Part shown: positions 17,791 through 26,863 of the stretch, piece after piece | Position numbering within the stretch: the stretch's first letter is position 1 | Layout: each line of letters opens with the position of its first letter | Origin: Flavobacterium indicum GPTSA100-9 = DSM 17447 | GTDB taxonomy: Bacteria > Bacteroidota > Bacteroidia > Flavobacteriales > Flavobacteriaceae | Length of the DNA: 64,000 nt | Assembly: GCF_000455605.1 (NCBI RefSeq) | Contig: NC_017025.1 | Coordinates: 2,046,001-2,110,000 of the forward strand | Direction: 5' to 3' | Translations under genes and position numbers: made by a program | The notes under the pieces: model-generated | Database searches by the model: none | What the model saw: only the letters and a program-made list of their open reading frames with translations | Told to the model about the DNA's origin: nothing

Positions 17791-20700
17791 ATGTTTTCAA
17801 AATTTATTGACAGACCCGTATTGTCAACAGTAATTTCTATTATTATTGTGATTTTAGGTGTTTTGGGACTAATTGCATTGCCTGTTTCCCAATATCCAGA
17901 AATTGCTCCACCAACTGTGACAGTATCTGCAAATTACCAAGGAGCTAGTGCTGAAGTAGTATTAAACTCTGTAGTTATACCTTTAGAAGAACAAATAAAT
18001 GGTGTAGAAGATATGACCTATATGACTTCTACGGCAAATAACGACGGTTCGGCATCAATTAGCATCTATTTTAAATTAGGAACTAATCCTGATTTAGCTG
18101 CTGTAAATGTTCAAAATAGAGTATCTCGAGCTACTTCCCTATTACCACAAGAAGTAACAAGAGCGGGTGTAACAACAGCAAAAAGACAAAGTGACAATAT
18201 TTTAATTTTCTCCTTATATAGTGAAAATAAAGAATACGACATGACCTTTTTACAAAACTATGCCAATATTAATATTTTACCCAAAATTAAAAGGGTTACT
18301 GGTGTGGGAGAAGCTATGGTTTTTGGTCAAAAAGATTACACCTTACGCATTTGGTTGAAACCAGATGTAATGGGGTCTTACGGATTAATCCCCTCTGATA
18401 TCATGTCAGTTCTATCAGAGCAAAATATTGAAGCCGCTCCAGGCCAATTAGGTGAAAGTAGCGATCAAACTTTTCAATATACTTTAAAATACAAAGGGCG
18501 TTTACAAACTGTTGATGAATTTAAAAATATTGTTATTCGTTCCACAACAAATGGTGAAGTCTTAAAACTTAGCGATGTAGCTAATGTTGAATTAGGTGCA
18601 ATTAATTACGCCAGTAATACATTAACCAATGGCAATCAATCTGTTGCAATTGCTATTGCACAAACGGCAGGTTCCAATGCCCAAGAAGTAATTAAAGGAT
18701 CTTTAAAAGTTTTAGAAGATGCCTCTGTAAATTTTCCAAAAGGAATAAAATTTACAACTTTAGTTAATGCTAATGATTTCTTAGATGAATCTATTTCTAA
18801 AGTAATTCACACGTTATTTGAAGCTTTCATATTGGTATTTATTGTTGTATTTGTCTTTTTACAAGATTGGCGTTCCACTTTAATTCCGGCTATTTCAGTG
18901 CCGGTTGCAATTGTGGGAACGTTCTTTTTCTTAAATCTATTTGGATTTACAATAAACATGCTTACGCTTTTCGCATTGGTTTTAGCCGTTGGAATTGTGG
19001 TAGATGACGCCATTGTAGTTGTTGAAGCCGTTCATGCTAAAATGGAAGCAGGTGAACACAATCCAAGAAAAGCAACTCATAGTGCTATGAACGACATTAG
19101 TAGTGCAATTATTTCAATTACATTAGTCATGTCAGCCGTATTTATTCCAGTATCTTTTATCAGTGGTTCAGCAGGAGTATTTTACAAACAATTTGGTTTA
19201 ACATTAGCCGTATCCATTGTATTATCTGCTATTAATGCATTAACCTTATCACCGGCTTTATGTGCTATTTTCTTAAAAGAAAATGATAAATCAAAACCAC
19301 ATAAAGGATTTGTTAATCGTTTTTATGATGCTTTTAATGCCTCATTTGATCGAACAACTGCTAAATATAAAAAATCAGTTGAATTTTTTATCCATAAAAA
19401 ATGGTTAGCATTTATAGTAATTGCAGCTTTTGCAGGGATATTTGCCTTGTTAATGAATACCACACCAAAAGCCTTTGTACCAAGTGAAGATACGGGTGGA
19501 ATCATGTCTGATGTTTCCTTACCTCCTGGAAGTTCTTTAAAAAGAACAGAAGAAGTATTACTACAGATTGAAAAAGCAGTAAAAGGTATTCCAGAAATTG
19601 ATAAAGTACTTAGAATATCGGGACGAAGTTTATTAAGTGGTACAGGTAGTAATTATGGAATGATTATCGTAAAACTTAAACCTTGGGCAGAAAGAACCGC
19701 TAAACCACAACATATTGATGCCATTGTACAAGAACTATTTAAAAGAACTGCAGCAGTAAAAGATGCTAAAGTGCTTTATTTTGCCCGACCAACACTTGCT
19801 GGATTTGGTTTTAGTAGTGGATTTGAATTACAATTACAAGATCAAAAAGGGGGAACCATTCAAGAATTAAATGAAGTAACTGGTAAATTTTTAGGTGAAT
19901 TAAATAATCGTCCTGAAATTCAATATGCCTCTACTTCTTTTTCTCCTAATTTTCCGCAATATGAAATTGAGTTGAATGTTCCATTAATTAAAAAATCGGG
20001 ACTAACAGTCAATGATGTTCTGGGTACAATGCAAGGGTATTTTGGAGGTGTTTACGCCTCAAACTTTAATAAATTTGGTAAACAATTCCGTGTAATGTAT
20101 CAATCAGAGCCAGAATACAGAAGTAATCCTGAATCTTTAAACCAAGTAATGGTTCGAACTTCTACTGGAAATATGGCACCAATTTCCCAATTTGTGAATT
20201 TGAAGAAGGTTTTTGGACCGCAAAGTATTTCACGTTTTAATTTGTTTACTGCAGTTAAAATTTCTGGTGCTCCTTCGCCAGGTTATAGTACTGGTGAGGC
20301 CATTGCTGCTATGGAAGACGTAGCGCAAAAAACGCTTCCTGTAGGCTATGGATATGAATATTCTGGTATGACAAGGGAAGAAAAAAGTGCCGGTGGACAA
20401 ACTGTTTTCATCTTTACATTGTGTTTAGTATTTGTTTATTTCTTATTAGCCGCACAATATGAAAGTTATATGCTTCCGTTTGCTGTACTTCTTTCACTTC
20501 CGGTTGGATTAGCAGGGTCTTATATTTTTGCAAATATTTTTGGTGTAAGTAATAACATTTATCTACAAATTACTTTAATCATGCTAATTGGATTACTCGC
20601 CAAAAATGCCATATTGATTGTTGAATTTGCTGCAGAGGCCAGAAGAAAAGGTCTTAGTATTAGAGAAGCAGCAATTCAAGGCGCCATTGCCCGATTAAGA

Positions 20701-20928
20701 CCAATTTTAATGACTTCATTTGCCTTCATTTTAGGTTTGTTACCCTTAATGTTAGCAAAAGGAGCTGGTGCAACAGGAAATCAAGCCATTGGAACGGGCG
20801 CTATTGGAGGAATGTTAATTGGGACTATCATTGGGGTACTAATCATACCTGTTTTATTTGTTATTTTCCAACATTTACAAGAAAAAGTAAGTTCAAAACC
20901 AATTGAGAGTACAGAAATAAGCAATTAA
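17791..20928 (+). CDS. RND multidrug efflux permease, HAE1 family
   Basis: This 1045-residue inner-membrane proton antiporter is full length for AcrB/MexB-type (hydrophobe/amphiphile efflux 1) pumps. It begins FSKFIDRPVLSTVISI, with the conserved LPVSQYPEIAPPTVTVSANY. The TM4 proton-relay aspartate pair is present in AVGIVVDDAIVVVEAVHA (about 400-417), and TM10 carries the matching lysine in LIGLLAKNAILIVEFA. Two large periplasmic loops and twelve transmembrane helices fit the family. Substrates cannot be deduced. It is flanked by its adaptor and its outer-membrane channel, forming a complete tripartite pump. Confidence 0.96.
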   Translation: MFSKFIDRPVLSTVISIIIVILGVLGLIALPVSQYPEIAPPTVTVSANYQGASAEVVLNSVVIPLEEQINGVEDMTYMTSTANNDGSASISIYFKLGTNPDLAAVNVQNRVSRATSLLPQEVTRAGVTTAKRQSDNILIFSLYSENKEYDMTFLQNYANINILPKIKRVTGVGEAMVFGQKDYTLRIWLKPDVMGSYGLIPSDIMSVLSEQNIEAAPGQLGESSDQTFQYTLKYKGRLQTVDEFKNIVIRSTTNGEVLKLSDVANVELGAINYASNTLTNGNQSVAIAIAQTAGSNAQEVIKGSLKVLEDASVNFPKGIKFTTLVNANDFLDESISKVIHTLFEAFILVFIVVFVFLQDWRSTLIPAISVPVAIVGTFFFLNLFGFTINMLTLFALVLAVGIVVDDAIVVVEAVHAKMEAGEHNPRKATHSAMNDISSAIISITLVMSAVFIPVSFISGSAGVFYKQFGLTLAVSIVLSAINALTLSPALCAIFLKENDKSKPHKGFVNRFYDAFNASFDRTTAKYKKSVEFFIHKKWLAFIVIAAFAGIFALLMNTTPKAFVPSEDTGGIMSDVSLPPGSSLKRTEEVLLQIEKAVKGIPEIDKVLRISGRSLLSGTGSNYGMIIVKLKPWAERTAKPQHIDAIVQELFKRTAAVKDAKVLYFARPTLAGFGFSSGFELQLQDQKGGTIQELNEVTGKFLGELNNRPEIQYASTSFSPNFPQYEIELNVPLIKKSGLTVNDVLGTMQGYFGGVYASNFNKFGKQFRVMYQSEPEYRSNPESLNQVMVRTSTGNMAPISQFVNLKKVFGPQSISRFNLFTAVKISGAPSPGYSTGEAIAAMEDVAQKTLPVGYGYEYSGMTREEKSAGGQTVFIFTLCLVFVYFLLAAQYESYMLPFAVLLSLPVGLAGSYIFANIFGVSNNIYLQITLIMLIGLLAKNAILIVEFAAEARRKGLSIREAAIQGAIARLRPILMTSFAFILGLLPLMLAKGAGATGNQAIGTGAIGGMLIGTIIGVLIIPVLFVIFQHLQEKVSSKPIESTEISN

Positions 20929-20935
20929 TATTATT

Positions 20936-22330
20936 ATGAAAAAGAAGAATTTAAAAATTGGATTTTTAGCCCTACTAATTGCTTTTAGCTTGCAATCCTG
21001 TTTTGTTGCTAAACAATATCAAAAACCAACAATTTCAACTGATAAACTGTATAGAACAGAGGCTAAATTAGACAGTACCTCTATTGGTCAATTATCTTGG
21101 AAAGAATTGTTTACTGATAGTCAACTTCAGGCGTACATCAATGAAGGGCTTCAAAACAATTTAGATCTACAAATTGCCATACAAAATATGTCGGTTGCAG
21201 AAGCTACGATGAAACAAGGAAAAGCCGGTTATTGGCCAACAGTAACTGGAAATGCTACATGGACCCATCAAGAAACCTCAGCCAACAGTCAATTTGGTCG
21301 CCTTTTTAGCAGCATTGACCAATATGAATTATCGACTAGAATGAGTTGGGAAGCTGATATATGGGGAAAAATAAGAAGTACAAAACGAGCAACTCAAGCC
21401 TCATATTTACAATCGCAAGCCGCTAAAACAGCCGTTCAAACTGATTTAGTTTCAAAAATTGCTTCCTTATATTATCAAATGTTAGCGACACAAGAGCAGA
21501 TAAAAGTCGTGGAACAGACATTAAAAAATAGAAATGAAAGTGTTGAAGTAATCACTGCCTTAAAAAAAGCAGGAAGTGTAAATGAAGTTGCCGTGAAACA
21601 AACGGAAGCTCAAAAATGGGCCACCGAAATTACACTTAAAGATTTAAAATACAATTTAAAAGTCATGGAAAATGCTTTCAACGTATTATTGAATAAAAAG
21701 TTTGAAGCGGTTGCAAAAGGTAATTTTTCAGATCAAAATATTTCAGCCGAAATTAAAACTGGTGTACCAGCCTTGTTGTTGAGTAATAGACCTGATGTAA
21801 TTGCCGCAGAAATGAATTTTAGAAATACGTTTGAATTAACTAATGTAGCAAAAAGTAACTTCTATCCTACTTTAACTATTACTCCAACAGCCGGATTTCA
21901 AAGTTTAGAATTACAGACGTGGTTTAGTGCTAATTCCTTTTTTGCTAATATAATTACAGGATTAACACAACCCATTTTTAATCAAAGACAAATTAGAACA
22001 CGCTATGAAATTGCAAAAACAAACCAACAAATAGCGTACCTAAACTTTGAAAAATCGTTGTTAATAGCAGGAAAAGAAGTATCAGATGCCTTAGCCAATT
22101 ATGAAAATGAAACTGAAAAATTAGTAATTCGACAAAAGCAAGTTGATGCGCTTAAAAAAGCGGCTGAATACTCGGATGAATTGTTAAAATTTGGAATGGT
22201 TACTTATTTAGAAGTTTTAACCGCAAAAGATAATGCTTTGAATACGGAGTTAAATTTTATTGATAATAAATACAAACAATTAAACGCCGTTATTACACTT
22301 TACAAAGCATTGGGAGGAGGAGCAAAATAA
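20936..22330 (+). CDS. TolC/NodT-family outer membrane efflux lipoprotein
   Basis: This 464-residue protein is the outer-membrane channel of the tripartite pump. A signal peptide with lipobox (SLQSCFVAKQY) is followed by YQKPTI and the LSWKELFTDSQLQAYINEGL segment typical of NodT/OprM proteins. Two internally repeated long-helix halves then follow (NNLDLQIAIQNMSVAEA, and later NRPDVIAAEMNFRNTFELTN). The conserved TLTITPTAGFQS and LTQPIFNQRQIRTRYEIAK lie where expected. It starts seven bases after the permease gene and ends the operon. Confidence 0.94.
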   Translation: MKKKNLKIGFLALLIAFSLQSCFVAKQYQKPTISTDKLYRTEAKLDSTSIGQLSWKELFTDSQLQAYINEGLQNNLDLQIAIQNMSVAEATMKQGKAGYWPTVTGNATWTHQETSANSQFGRLFSSIDQYELSTRMSWEADIWGKIRSTKRATQASYLQSQAAKTAVQTDLVSKIASLYYQMLATQEQIKVVEQTLKNRNESVEVITALKKAGSVNEVAVKQTEAQKWATEITLKDLKYNLKVMENAFNVLLNKKFEAVAKGNFSDQNISAEIKTGVPALLLSNRPDVIAAEMNFRNTFELTNVAKSNFYPTLTITPTAGFQSLELQTWFSANSFFANIITGLTQPIFNQRQIRTRYEIAKTNQQIAYLNFEKSLLIAGKEVSDALANYENETEKLVIRQKQVDALKKAAEYSDELLKFGMVTYLEVLTAKDNALNTELNFIDNKYKQLNAVITLYKALGGGAK

Positions 22331-22436
22331 AAATAAGGATGAAAAATTTTCTTTATTGTTAAAACTGACAATTATCATATGAAAAGTCTTTAGTAATTAC
22401 GAACTTTGAGTATAGAAATTTAAAATTACTTTACCT

Positions 22437-22673
22437 ATGATTCAAAAACACATCCTAACCGAAGAATTTCCAGAGTTTGCAGAAAAAATTCACACTTTAA
22501 AAGTTGAAGATGCTCATTTTAAAAAACTATTTGATGAATTTGATGAATTAGATCATGAAATTTATAGAATTGAAAGTGACGCGGAACCTGCAGCTGATGA
22601 AACTTTAAATGATTTAAGAGTAAAACGTGTTCATTTAAAAGATGGTATTTATCAATACCTTACCTCAAAATAA
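22437..22673 (+). CDS. YdcH/DUF465-family small helical protein
   Basis: This 78-residue, highly charged protein is predicted to form a helical hairpin. LTEEFPEFAEKIHTLKVED, HFKKLFDEFDELDHEIYRIE and LNDLRVKRVHLKDGIYQYL match the DUF465/YdcH pattern, in which two helices flank an E-x-D-x-x-P-A/A-D-E turn. The cellular role of the family is unknown. It stands alone between the efflux operon and a terminator, with its own short upstream region. Confidence 0.8.
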   Translation: MIQKHILTEEFPEFAEKIHTLKVEDAHFKKLFDEFDELDHEIYRIESDAEPAADETLNDLRVKRVHLKDGIYQYLTSK

Positions 22674-22693
22674 TTAATAGTTTAATTTTTTTT

Positions 22694-22730
22694 AAATCCT
22701 CGTGAATATAGATTTTACGAGGATTTTTTT
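22694..22730 (+). terminator. Intrinsic terminator
   Basis: AAATCCTCGT and ACGAGGATTT form a perfect ten-base-pair stem followed by T residues, 21 bases after the YdcH-like gene. Confidence 0.85.
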
Positions 22731-22752
22731 ATATTTGATAAATTACTAAAAT

Positions 22753-23229
22753 ATGGATTATAAAGTTGTAGAAATACCTGGTAGAAAATTAATTGGCTAT
22801 TCAATTGAAATGTCATTAGTAGAAAATAAAACCAATGAGATTTGGAAAAAATTTATGCCCAGATTGAAAGAAATAACAAATGCAAAAAGTGCCGATTTGT
22901 ATTCGTTACAAGTATATCCTAATAATTATTATTTAGAATTCTCGCCGTTTACAACCTTTACAAAATGGGCAGCAATTGAAATAAAAGAATTCGAAAACAC
23001 ACCAGAAGGTTTTGAACACATGGAACTTCCCTCAGGAAAATATGCTGTTTTTAACCACAAAGGAAATACTGAAATGTTTGCAAAAACAGCACAATATATT
23101 TATGGCGAATGGCTTCCTAATTCAGGTTATGAATTAGACAATCGTCCTCATTTTGAATTATTAGGAGATAATTACTTAGGTCATGAAAATCCCGATTCTG
23201 AAGAAGAAATTTGGGTTCCAATAAAATAA
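22753..23229 (+). CDS. GyrI-like small-molecule-binding domain protein
   Basis: This 158-residue protein has the GyrI-like/AraC effector-binding fold without a DNA-binding domain. It starts MDYKVVEIPGRKLIGYSIEM, has the middle strand YLEFSPFTTFTKWAAIEIKE, then MELPSGKYAVFNHKGNTE and the C-terminal IYGEWLPNSGYELDNRPHFE followed by EEEIWVPIK. The conserved glutamates of the binding pocket appear in the last block. Standalone GyrI-like proteins bind or hydrolyse small aromatic compounds; the ligand here is unknown. It converges on the MBL/rhodanese gene with only 16 bases between stops. Confidence 0.82.
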   Translation: MDYKVVEIPGRKLIGYSIEMSLVENKTNEIWKKFMPRLKEITNAKSADLYSLQVYPNNYYLEFSPFTTFTKWAAIEIKEFENTPEGFEHMELPSGKYAVFNHKGNTEMFAKTAQYIYGEWLPNSGYELDNRPHFELLGDNYLGHENPDSEEEIWVPIK

Positions 23230-23245
23230 ACTTTATCTCATAATA

Positions 23246-24655
23246 CTACAATAACGTTGAAGGACAAACATATGCTGTTATTGCTAATTCTGATTGTGAT
23301 TTAATTGCTGTAAAACCACCATTCACTTCAACAAAATTTTGTATTCCTTTTTGATATAATAATGAAGCGGCAATCATACTTCTGTACCCACCGGCACAAT
23401 GTAACACAAAATTTTCTTTTGGAAATTCATCTATTCGCTTGTATAATTGATTTAAAGGAATATTAATTGCACCTACGACATGTTCAGAATCGAATTCGCT
23501 TTTTTTACGCACATCAACAACAGGCCAATTAGTGAATTGACTGTTAATTTCAGAAGCTTCTATTCTTGTAATTGATTGAAGAGGCAACTGTTCTTTCTTC
23601 CAAGCTTCATAACCTCCATCTAAATAACCAATAGTTCCGTCATACCCCACTCTGGACAATCGGATTATACATTCTTCTTCCCTTCCTTCATCCGTTACTA
23701 AAATAATTTTTTGATTGATATCCAGAATCATTTCTCCTACCCACATAGCAAAACTTCCATCAATTCCAATATTTACACTATTAGGAATAAATCCTTTCGA
23801 AAATTCAGAGGCATTTCGAGTATCTAAAACTAAAATGGAAGGGTCTTGAATTAAATTTCTAAAATCTTTTATCTGGATAGGATGCTTCCCTTTAGTGATA
23901 ATTGCATCTAAACTTTCGTATCCATTAATATTCAACAATACATTTTTTGGAAAATACGCTGGCGGTGTAGTTAATCCGTTTAATAGTTCCGAAACAAATT
24001 CATCTTCAGTCATATTGGGACGTAAAGCATAATTGGTTTTCTTTTGGTTACCCAATGTATCTGTCGTTTCCTTACTCATGTTTTTCCCACAGGCGCTACC
24101 TGCTCCATGATTAGGATAAACAATCAAATCATCTGCTAACGGCATTATTTTTTCTCTTAATGAATGATATAACATTCGAGCCAATTTATCTTCCGTTAAA
24201 TCAGCAATGACATGTTGGGCCAAATCGGGTCTTCCAACATCTCCAATAAACAAAGTATCACCAGAAATGATGCCATGTTCTTTACCCGATTCATCAATTA
24301 ATAAATAGGTTGTACTTTCTAATGTATGCCCCGGAGTATGAATGGCTTTAACTTTACAATTTCCTACTTGGAAGAGTTGTCCGTCTTCGGCAATAATTGC
24401 TTCAAAATTGGGCTTAGCTGTAGGACCATATACAATTTTTGCTCCAGTTTTTTTTGCCAAATCTAAATGACCTGAGACAAAATCGGCATGAAAATGGGTT
24501 TCAAAAACATACTTAATTGAGGCATTATTATTTTGTGCTTTCAAAATATAACCGTCGACTTCTCGCAGTGGATCAAAAATAGCTACTTCTCCGTTACTTT
24601 CAAGATAATAAGCGGCATGAGCCATACAATTGGTATATATTTGTTCGATTTTCAT
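23246..24655 (-). CDS. Metallo-beta-lactamase fold hydrolase with two rhodanese domains
   Basis: This 469-residue protein has an N-terminal MBL domain of the persulfide-dioxygenase-like group. It has THFHADFVSGH (His54, His56, Asp58, His63), HTPGHTLES, SGDTLFIGDVGRPDL and a distal NHGAGSACGK. Two rhodanese domains follow, at about 265-360 and 370-469. In the first, the active-site loop reads LVTDEGREEE and lacks the catalytic cysteine; in the second it is intact (LHCAGGYRS). A role in persulfide/sulfane-sulfur handling is inferred from architecture. An in-frame start at 24718 would add 21 residues, but the ATG at 24655 (MKIEQIYTNCMAHAAYYLES) matches the family start. Confidence 0.9.
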   Translation of the reverse strand: MKIEQIYTNCMAHAAYYLESNGEVAIFDPLREVDGYILKAQNNNASIKYVFETHFHADFVSGHLDLAKKTGAKIVYGPTAKPNFEAIIAEDGQLFQVGNCKVKAIHTPGHTLESTTYLLIDESGKEHGIISGDTLFIGDVGRPDLAQHVIADLTEDKLARMLYHSLREKIMPLADDLIVYPNHGAGSACGKNMSKETTDTLGNQKKTNYALRPNMTEDEFVSELLNGLTTPPAYFPKNVLLNINGYESLDAIITKGKHPIQIKDFRNLIQDPSILVLDTRNASEFSKGFIPNSVNIGIDGSFAMWVGEMILDINQKIILVTDEGREEECIIRLSRVGYDGTIGYLDGGYEAWKKEQLPLQSITRIEASEINSQFTNWPVVDVRKKSEFDSEHVVGAINIPLNQLYKRIDEFPKENFVLHCAGGYRSMIAASLLYQKGIQNFVEVNGGFTAIKSQSELAITAYVCPSTLL

Positions 24656-24778
24656 TTTATAATTATTTTGAGAGCGAATATAAAAGGAAAATTGAAGTAG
24701 GAAAATGACATTTGTCATGACAAAATTTTTCAGATTTAAAAAAAATCATTTTATTTGAAAAATCAACCCAAACTAATC

Positions 24779-25192
24779 ATGAAAAAACTATTAGTCATAA
24801 CTAGTCTATTGACTAGCCTTTATTTTTTTAGTCAAACTAAACCGAGTACTTTTAATTACTCTTGCGGAAATAGTGTACAAGTAACTCAACCGCAATTGTT
24901 GTTAGATAGTAAATATGATTATGAAGAAGAAGATTTAGACATGATAACTTCAATTACAGATGTCATAATTAAAGACAATCCAGGGAAAGAAGGGTATGAA
25001 GTATTTTTTGCAGAGCGAAATAATTCGAAATTAGTACTATTAGTTATTGGTTTAACTAATCCTAAACAAATTGATAAAACAGCATGCGATTTATTTTCAA
25101 ATCCTAATTTAAAATTACCCACCTACACTACAATATTATTTTTCGATGACACTTCTAAAAGCAATTTTATAGTTGCCTTAAGAAAAAAATAA
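24779..25192 (+). CDS. Small secreted hypothetical protein
   Basis: This 137-residue protein has a signal peptide (KKLLVITSLLTSLYFFSQ) and a mature part beginning TKPSTFNYSCGNSVQVTQPQ, with a second cysteine in DKTACDLFS. No family is recognised. An in-frame TTG at 24755 exists, but the ATG at 24779 places the signal peptide correctly. The gene is divergent from the MBL/rhodanese gene and ends at a bidirectional terminator. Confidence 0.6.
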   Translation: MKKLLVITSLLTSLYFFSQTKPSTFNYSCGNSVQVTQPQLLLDSKYDYEEEDLDMITSITDVIIKDNPGKEGYEVFFAERNNSKLVLLVIGLTNPKQIDKTACDLFSNPNLKLPTYTTILFFDDTSKSNFIVALRKK

Positions 25193-25217
25193 AAAAGCCA
25201 CTTGACGTGGCTTTTTT
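25191..25217. terminator. Bidirectional intrinsic terminator
   Basis: AAAAAAGCCAC and GTGGCTTTTTT form a perfect 11-base-pair stem with a TTGAC loop, between the convergent small secreted protein gene and the carboxylase operon. Confidence 0.9.
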
Positions 25218-25235
25218 ATTGAGTATAATATACTC

Positions 25236-26777
25236 TTATAGTGGAATATTACCATGTTTACGTTTTGGAGTATCCACAACTTTATTTTCTAGCATACTAA
25301 ATGCTTTTAACAATTTACGACGGGTATCTTTTGGCAAAATAACTTCATCTATAAAACCTCGTTGCGCTGCTGTGTAAGGATTTGCAAATAAATCGGCATA
25401 CTCTTTTTCTTTTTCAGCTAATTTTGCTGCAGGATCTGCTGCTTCACTAATTTCCTTTTTGAAAATAATTTCAGAAGCCCCTTTTGCACCCATAACTGCA
25501 ATTTCGGCACTTGGCCATGCAAAATTAAAATCAGCTCCAATATGTTTAGAATTCATTACATCATAAGCACCACCATAAGCTTTACGAGTAATTACTGTAA
25601 TTCTAGGAACAGTAGCTTCACTAAATGCATATAATAATTTAGCTCCGTGTGTAATAATTCCATTCCATTCTTGGTCCGTTCCTGGTAAAAATCCGGGCAC
25701 ATCCTCTAACACTAATAAAGGAATATTAAAGCAATCACAAAAACGTACAAAACGAGCCGCTTTCATAGAACTGTTTACATCTAAACAACCGGCTAAAACC
25801 ATAGGCTGGTTGGCAACAATTCCAATACTTCTTCCACCTAAACGAGCAAAACCAACAATGATATTTTCTGCATAATTCTTATGAATTTCAAAGAACGATT
25901 CCTCATCAATAATTCCTTTGATAACCTCGTGCATATCATAAGGCTTATTGGCATTATCTGGAACAATATCCGTTAATTGTTCACGAATTTCATCGCCCAA
26001 TTCAAACGGTAATTTAGGTGTCGTTTCTGTATTATTTTGAGGAATATAACTCAATAATCGTTTAATATCTTCTAAACATTCAATTCCATTTGGCGAGGTG
26101 ATATGACAAACACCCGATTTTGATGCATGAGTCATGGCACCACCTAACTCCTCAGAAGTAACTTCCTCATTAGTAACTGTTTTTACCACATTAGGTCCGG
26201 TAACAAACATATAACTGTTGTTTTCAACCATCATCGTAAAATCGGTCATTGCTGGAGAATAAACGGCTCCACCCGCACAAGGTCCCATAATGGCAGAAAT
26301 TTGAGGAATTACACCAGATGCTTGTACATTTCTATAGAAAATATCAGCATATCCACCTAATGAACGAACCCCTTCTTGAATACGTGCACCACCAGAATCA
26401 TTTAATCCAATCATAGGAACCCCACTTTTTAAGGCCATATCCATTACTTTACAGATTTTTTCTGCATGAGTTTCAGATAATGAACCCCCAAAAACAGTAA
26501 AATCTTGTGCAAAGATATAAATTGGACGACCATTAATGGTTCCATAACCTGTAACTACTCCATCCCCATATATTACTTCATTTTCCATTCCAAAATCGGT
26601 TGTACGGTGCGTTACCAACATACCGATTTCTTCAAAAGAGCCTTCATCCAATAAATATTCTACACGTTCACGAGCGGTTAAACGTTTTTTTGCATGCAAA
26701 GCTGCAATTCTTTTCTCACCTCCGCCTAATTTGGCTAAAGCGATTTTATCTTCTAAAATTTTTATTTTTTGTTCCAT
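25236..26777 (-). CDS. pccB: Acyl-CoA carboxylase carboxyltransferase (propionyl-CoA carboxylase beta)
   Basis: This 513-residue carboxyltransferase transfers the carboxyl group from carboxybiotin to an acyl-CoA, most likely propionyl-CoA. Crotonase-like N and C halves are present. The first contains [40 protein letters not shown] and [18 protein letters not shown]. The second contains [34 protein letters not shown] and [20 protein letters not shown]. It is distal in a three-gene operon (biotin carrier, biotin carboxylase, this gene). An upstream ATG at 26795 exists, but it falls in a degenerate heptad repeat and the ATG at 26777 gives the usual [12 protein letters not shown] start. mutA/mutB at 49.4 kb would complete the propionate route. 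Confidence 0.92.
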   Translation of the reverse strand: MEQKIKILEDKIALAKLGGGEKRIAALHAKKRLTARERVEYLLDEGSFEEIGMLVTHRTTDFGMENEVIYGDGVVTGYGTINGRPIYIFAQDFTVFGGSLSETHAEKICKVMDMALKSGVPMIGLNDSGGARIQEGVRSLGGYADIFYRNVQASGVIPQISAIMGPCAGGAVYSPAMTDFTMMVENNSYMFVTGPNVVKTVTNEEVTSEELGGAMTHASKSGVCHITSPNGIECLEDIKRLLSYIPQNNTETTPKLPFELGDEIREQLTDIVPDNANKPYDMHEVIKGIIDEESFFEIHKNYAENIIVGFARLGGRSIGIVANQPMVLAGCLDVNSSMKAARFVRFCDCFNIPLLVLEDVPGFLPGTDQEWNGIITHGAKLLYAFSEATVPRITVITRKAYGGAYDVMNSKHIGADFNFAWPSAEIAVMGAKGASEIIFKKEISEAADPAAKLAEKEKEYADLFANPYTAAQRGFIDEVILPKDTRRKLLKAFSMLENKVVDTPKRKHGNIPL

Positions 26778-26854
26778 AGTTTTAGTATTTAGCATTTAGC
26801 AATTCGTTTTTTAAACCTTTTACTATTTGCTTTTTAACTTTTTACTTTTTACTT
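26778..26854. repeat. Degenerate heptanucleotide repeat between accC and pccB
   Basis: The gap upstream of pccB reads in 7-base steps directly from its ATG. On the plus strand AGTTTTA, GTATTTA, GCATTTA, GCAATTC, GTTTTTT, then after some decay TTAACTT, TTTACTT, TTTACTT. The period resembles tracts at 7377 and 50825. Confidence 0.65.
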
Positions 26855-26863
26855 GGCATTTGC

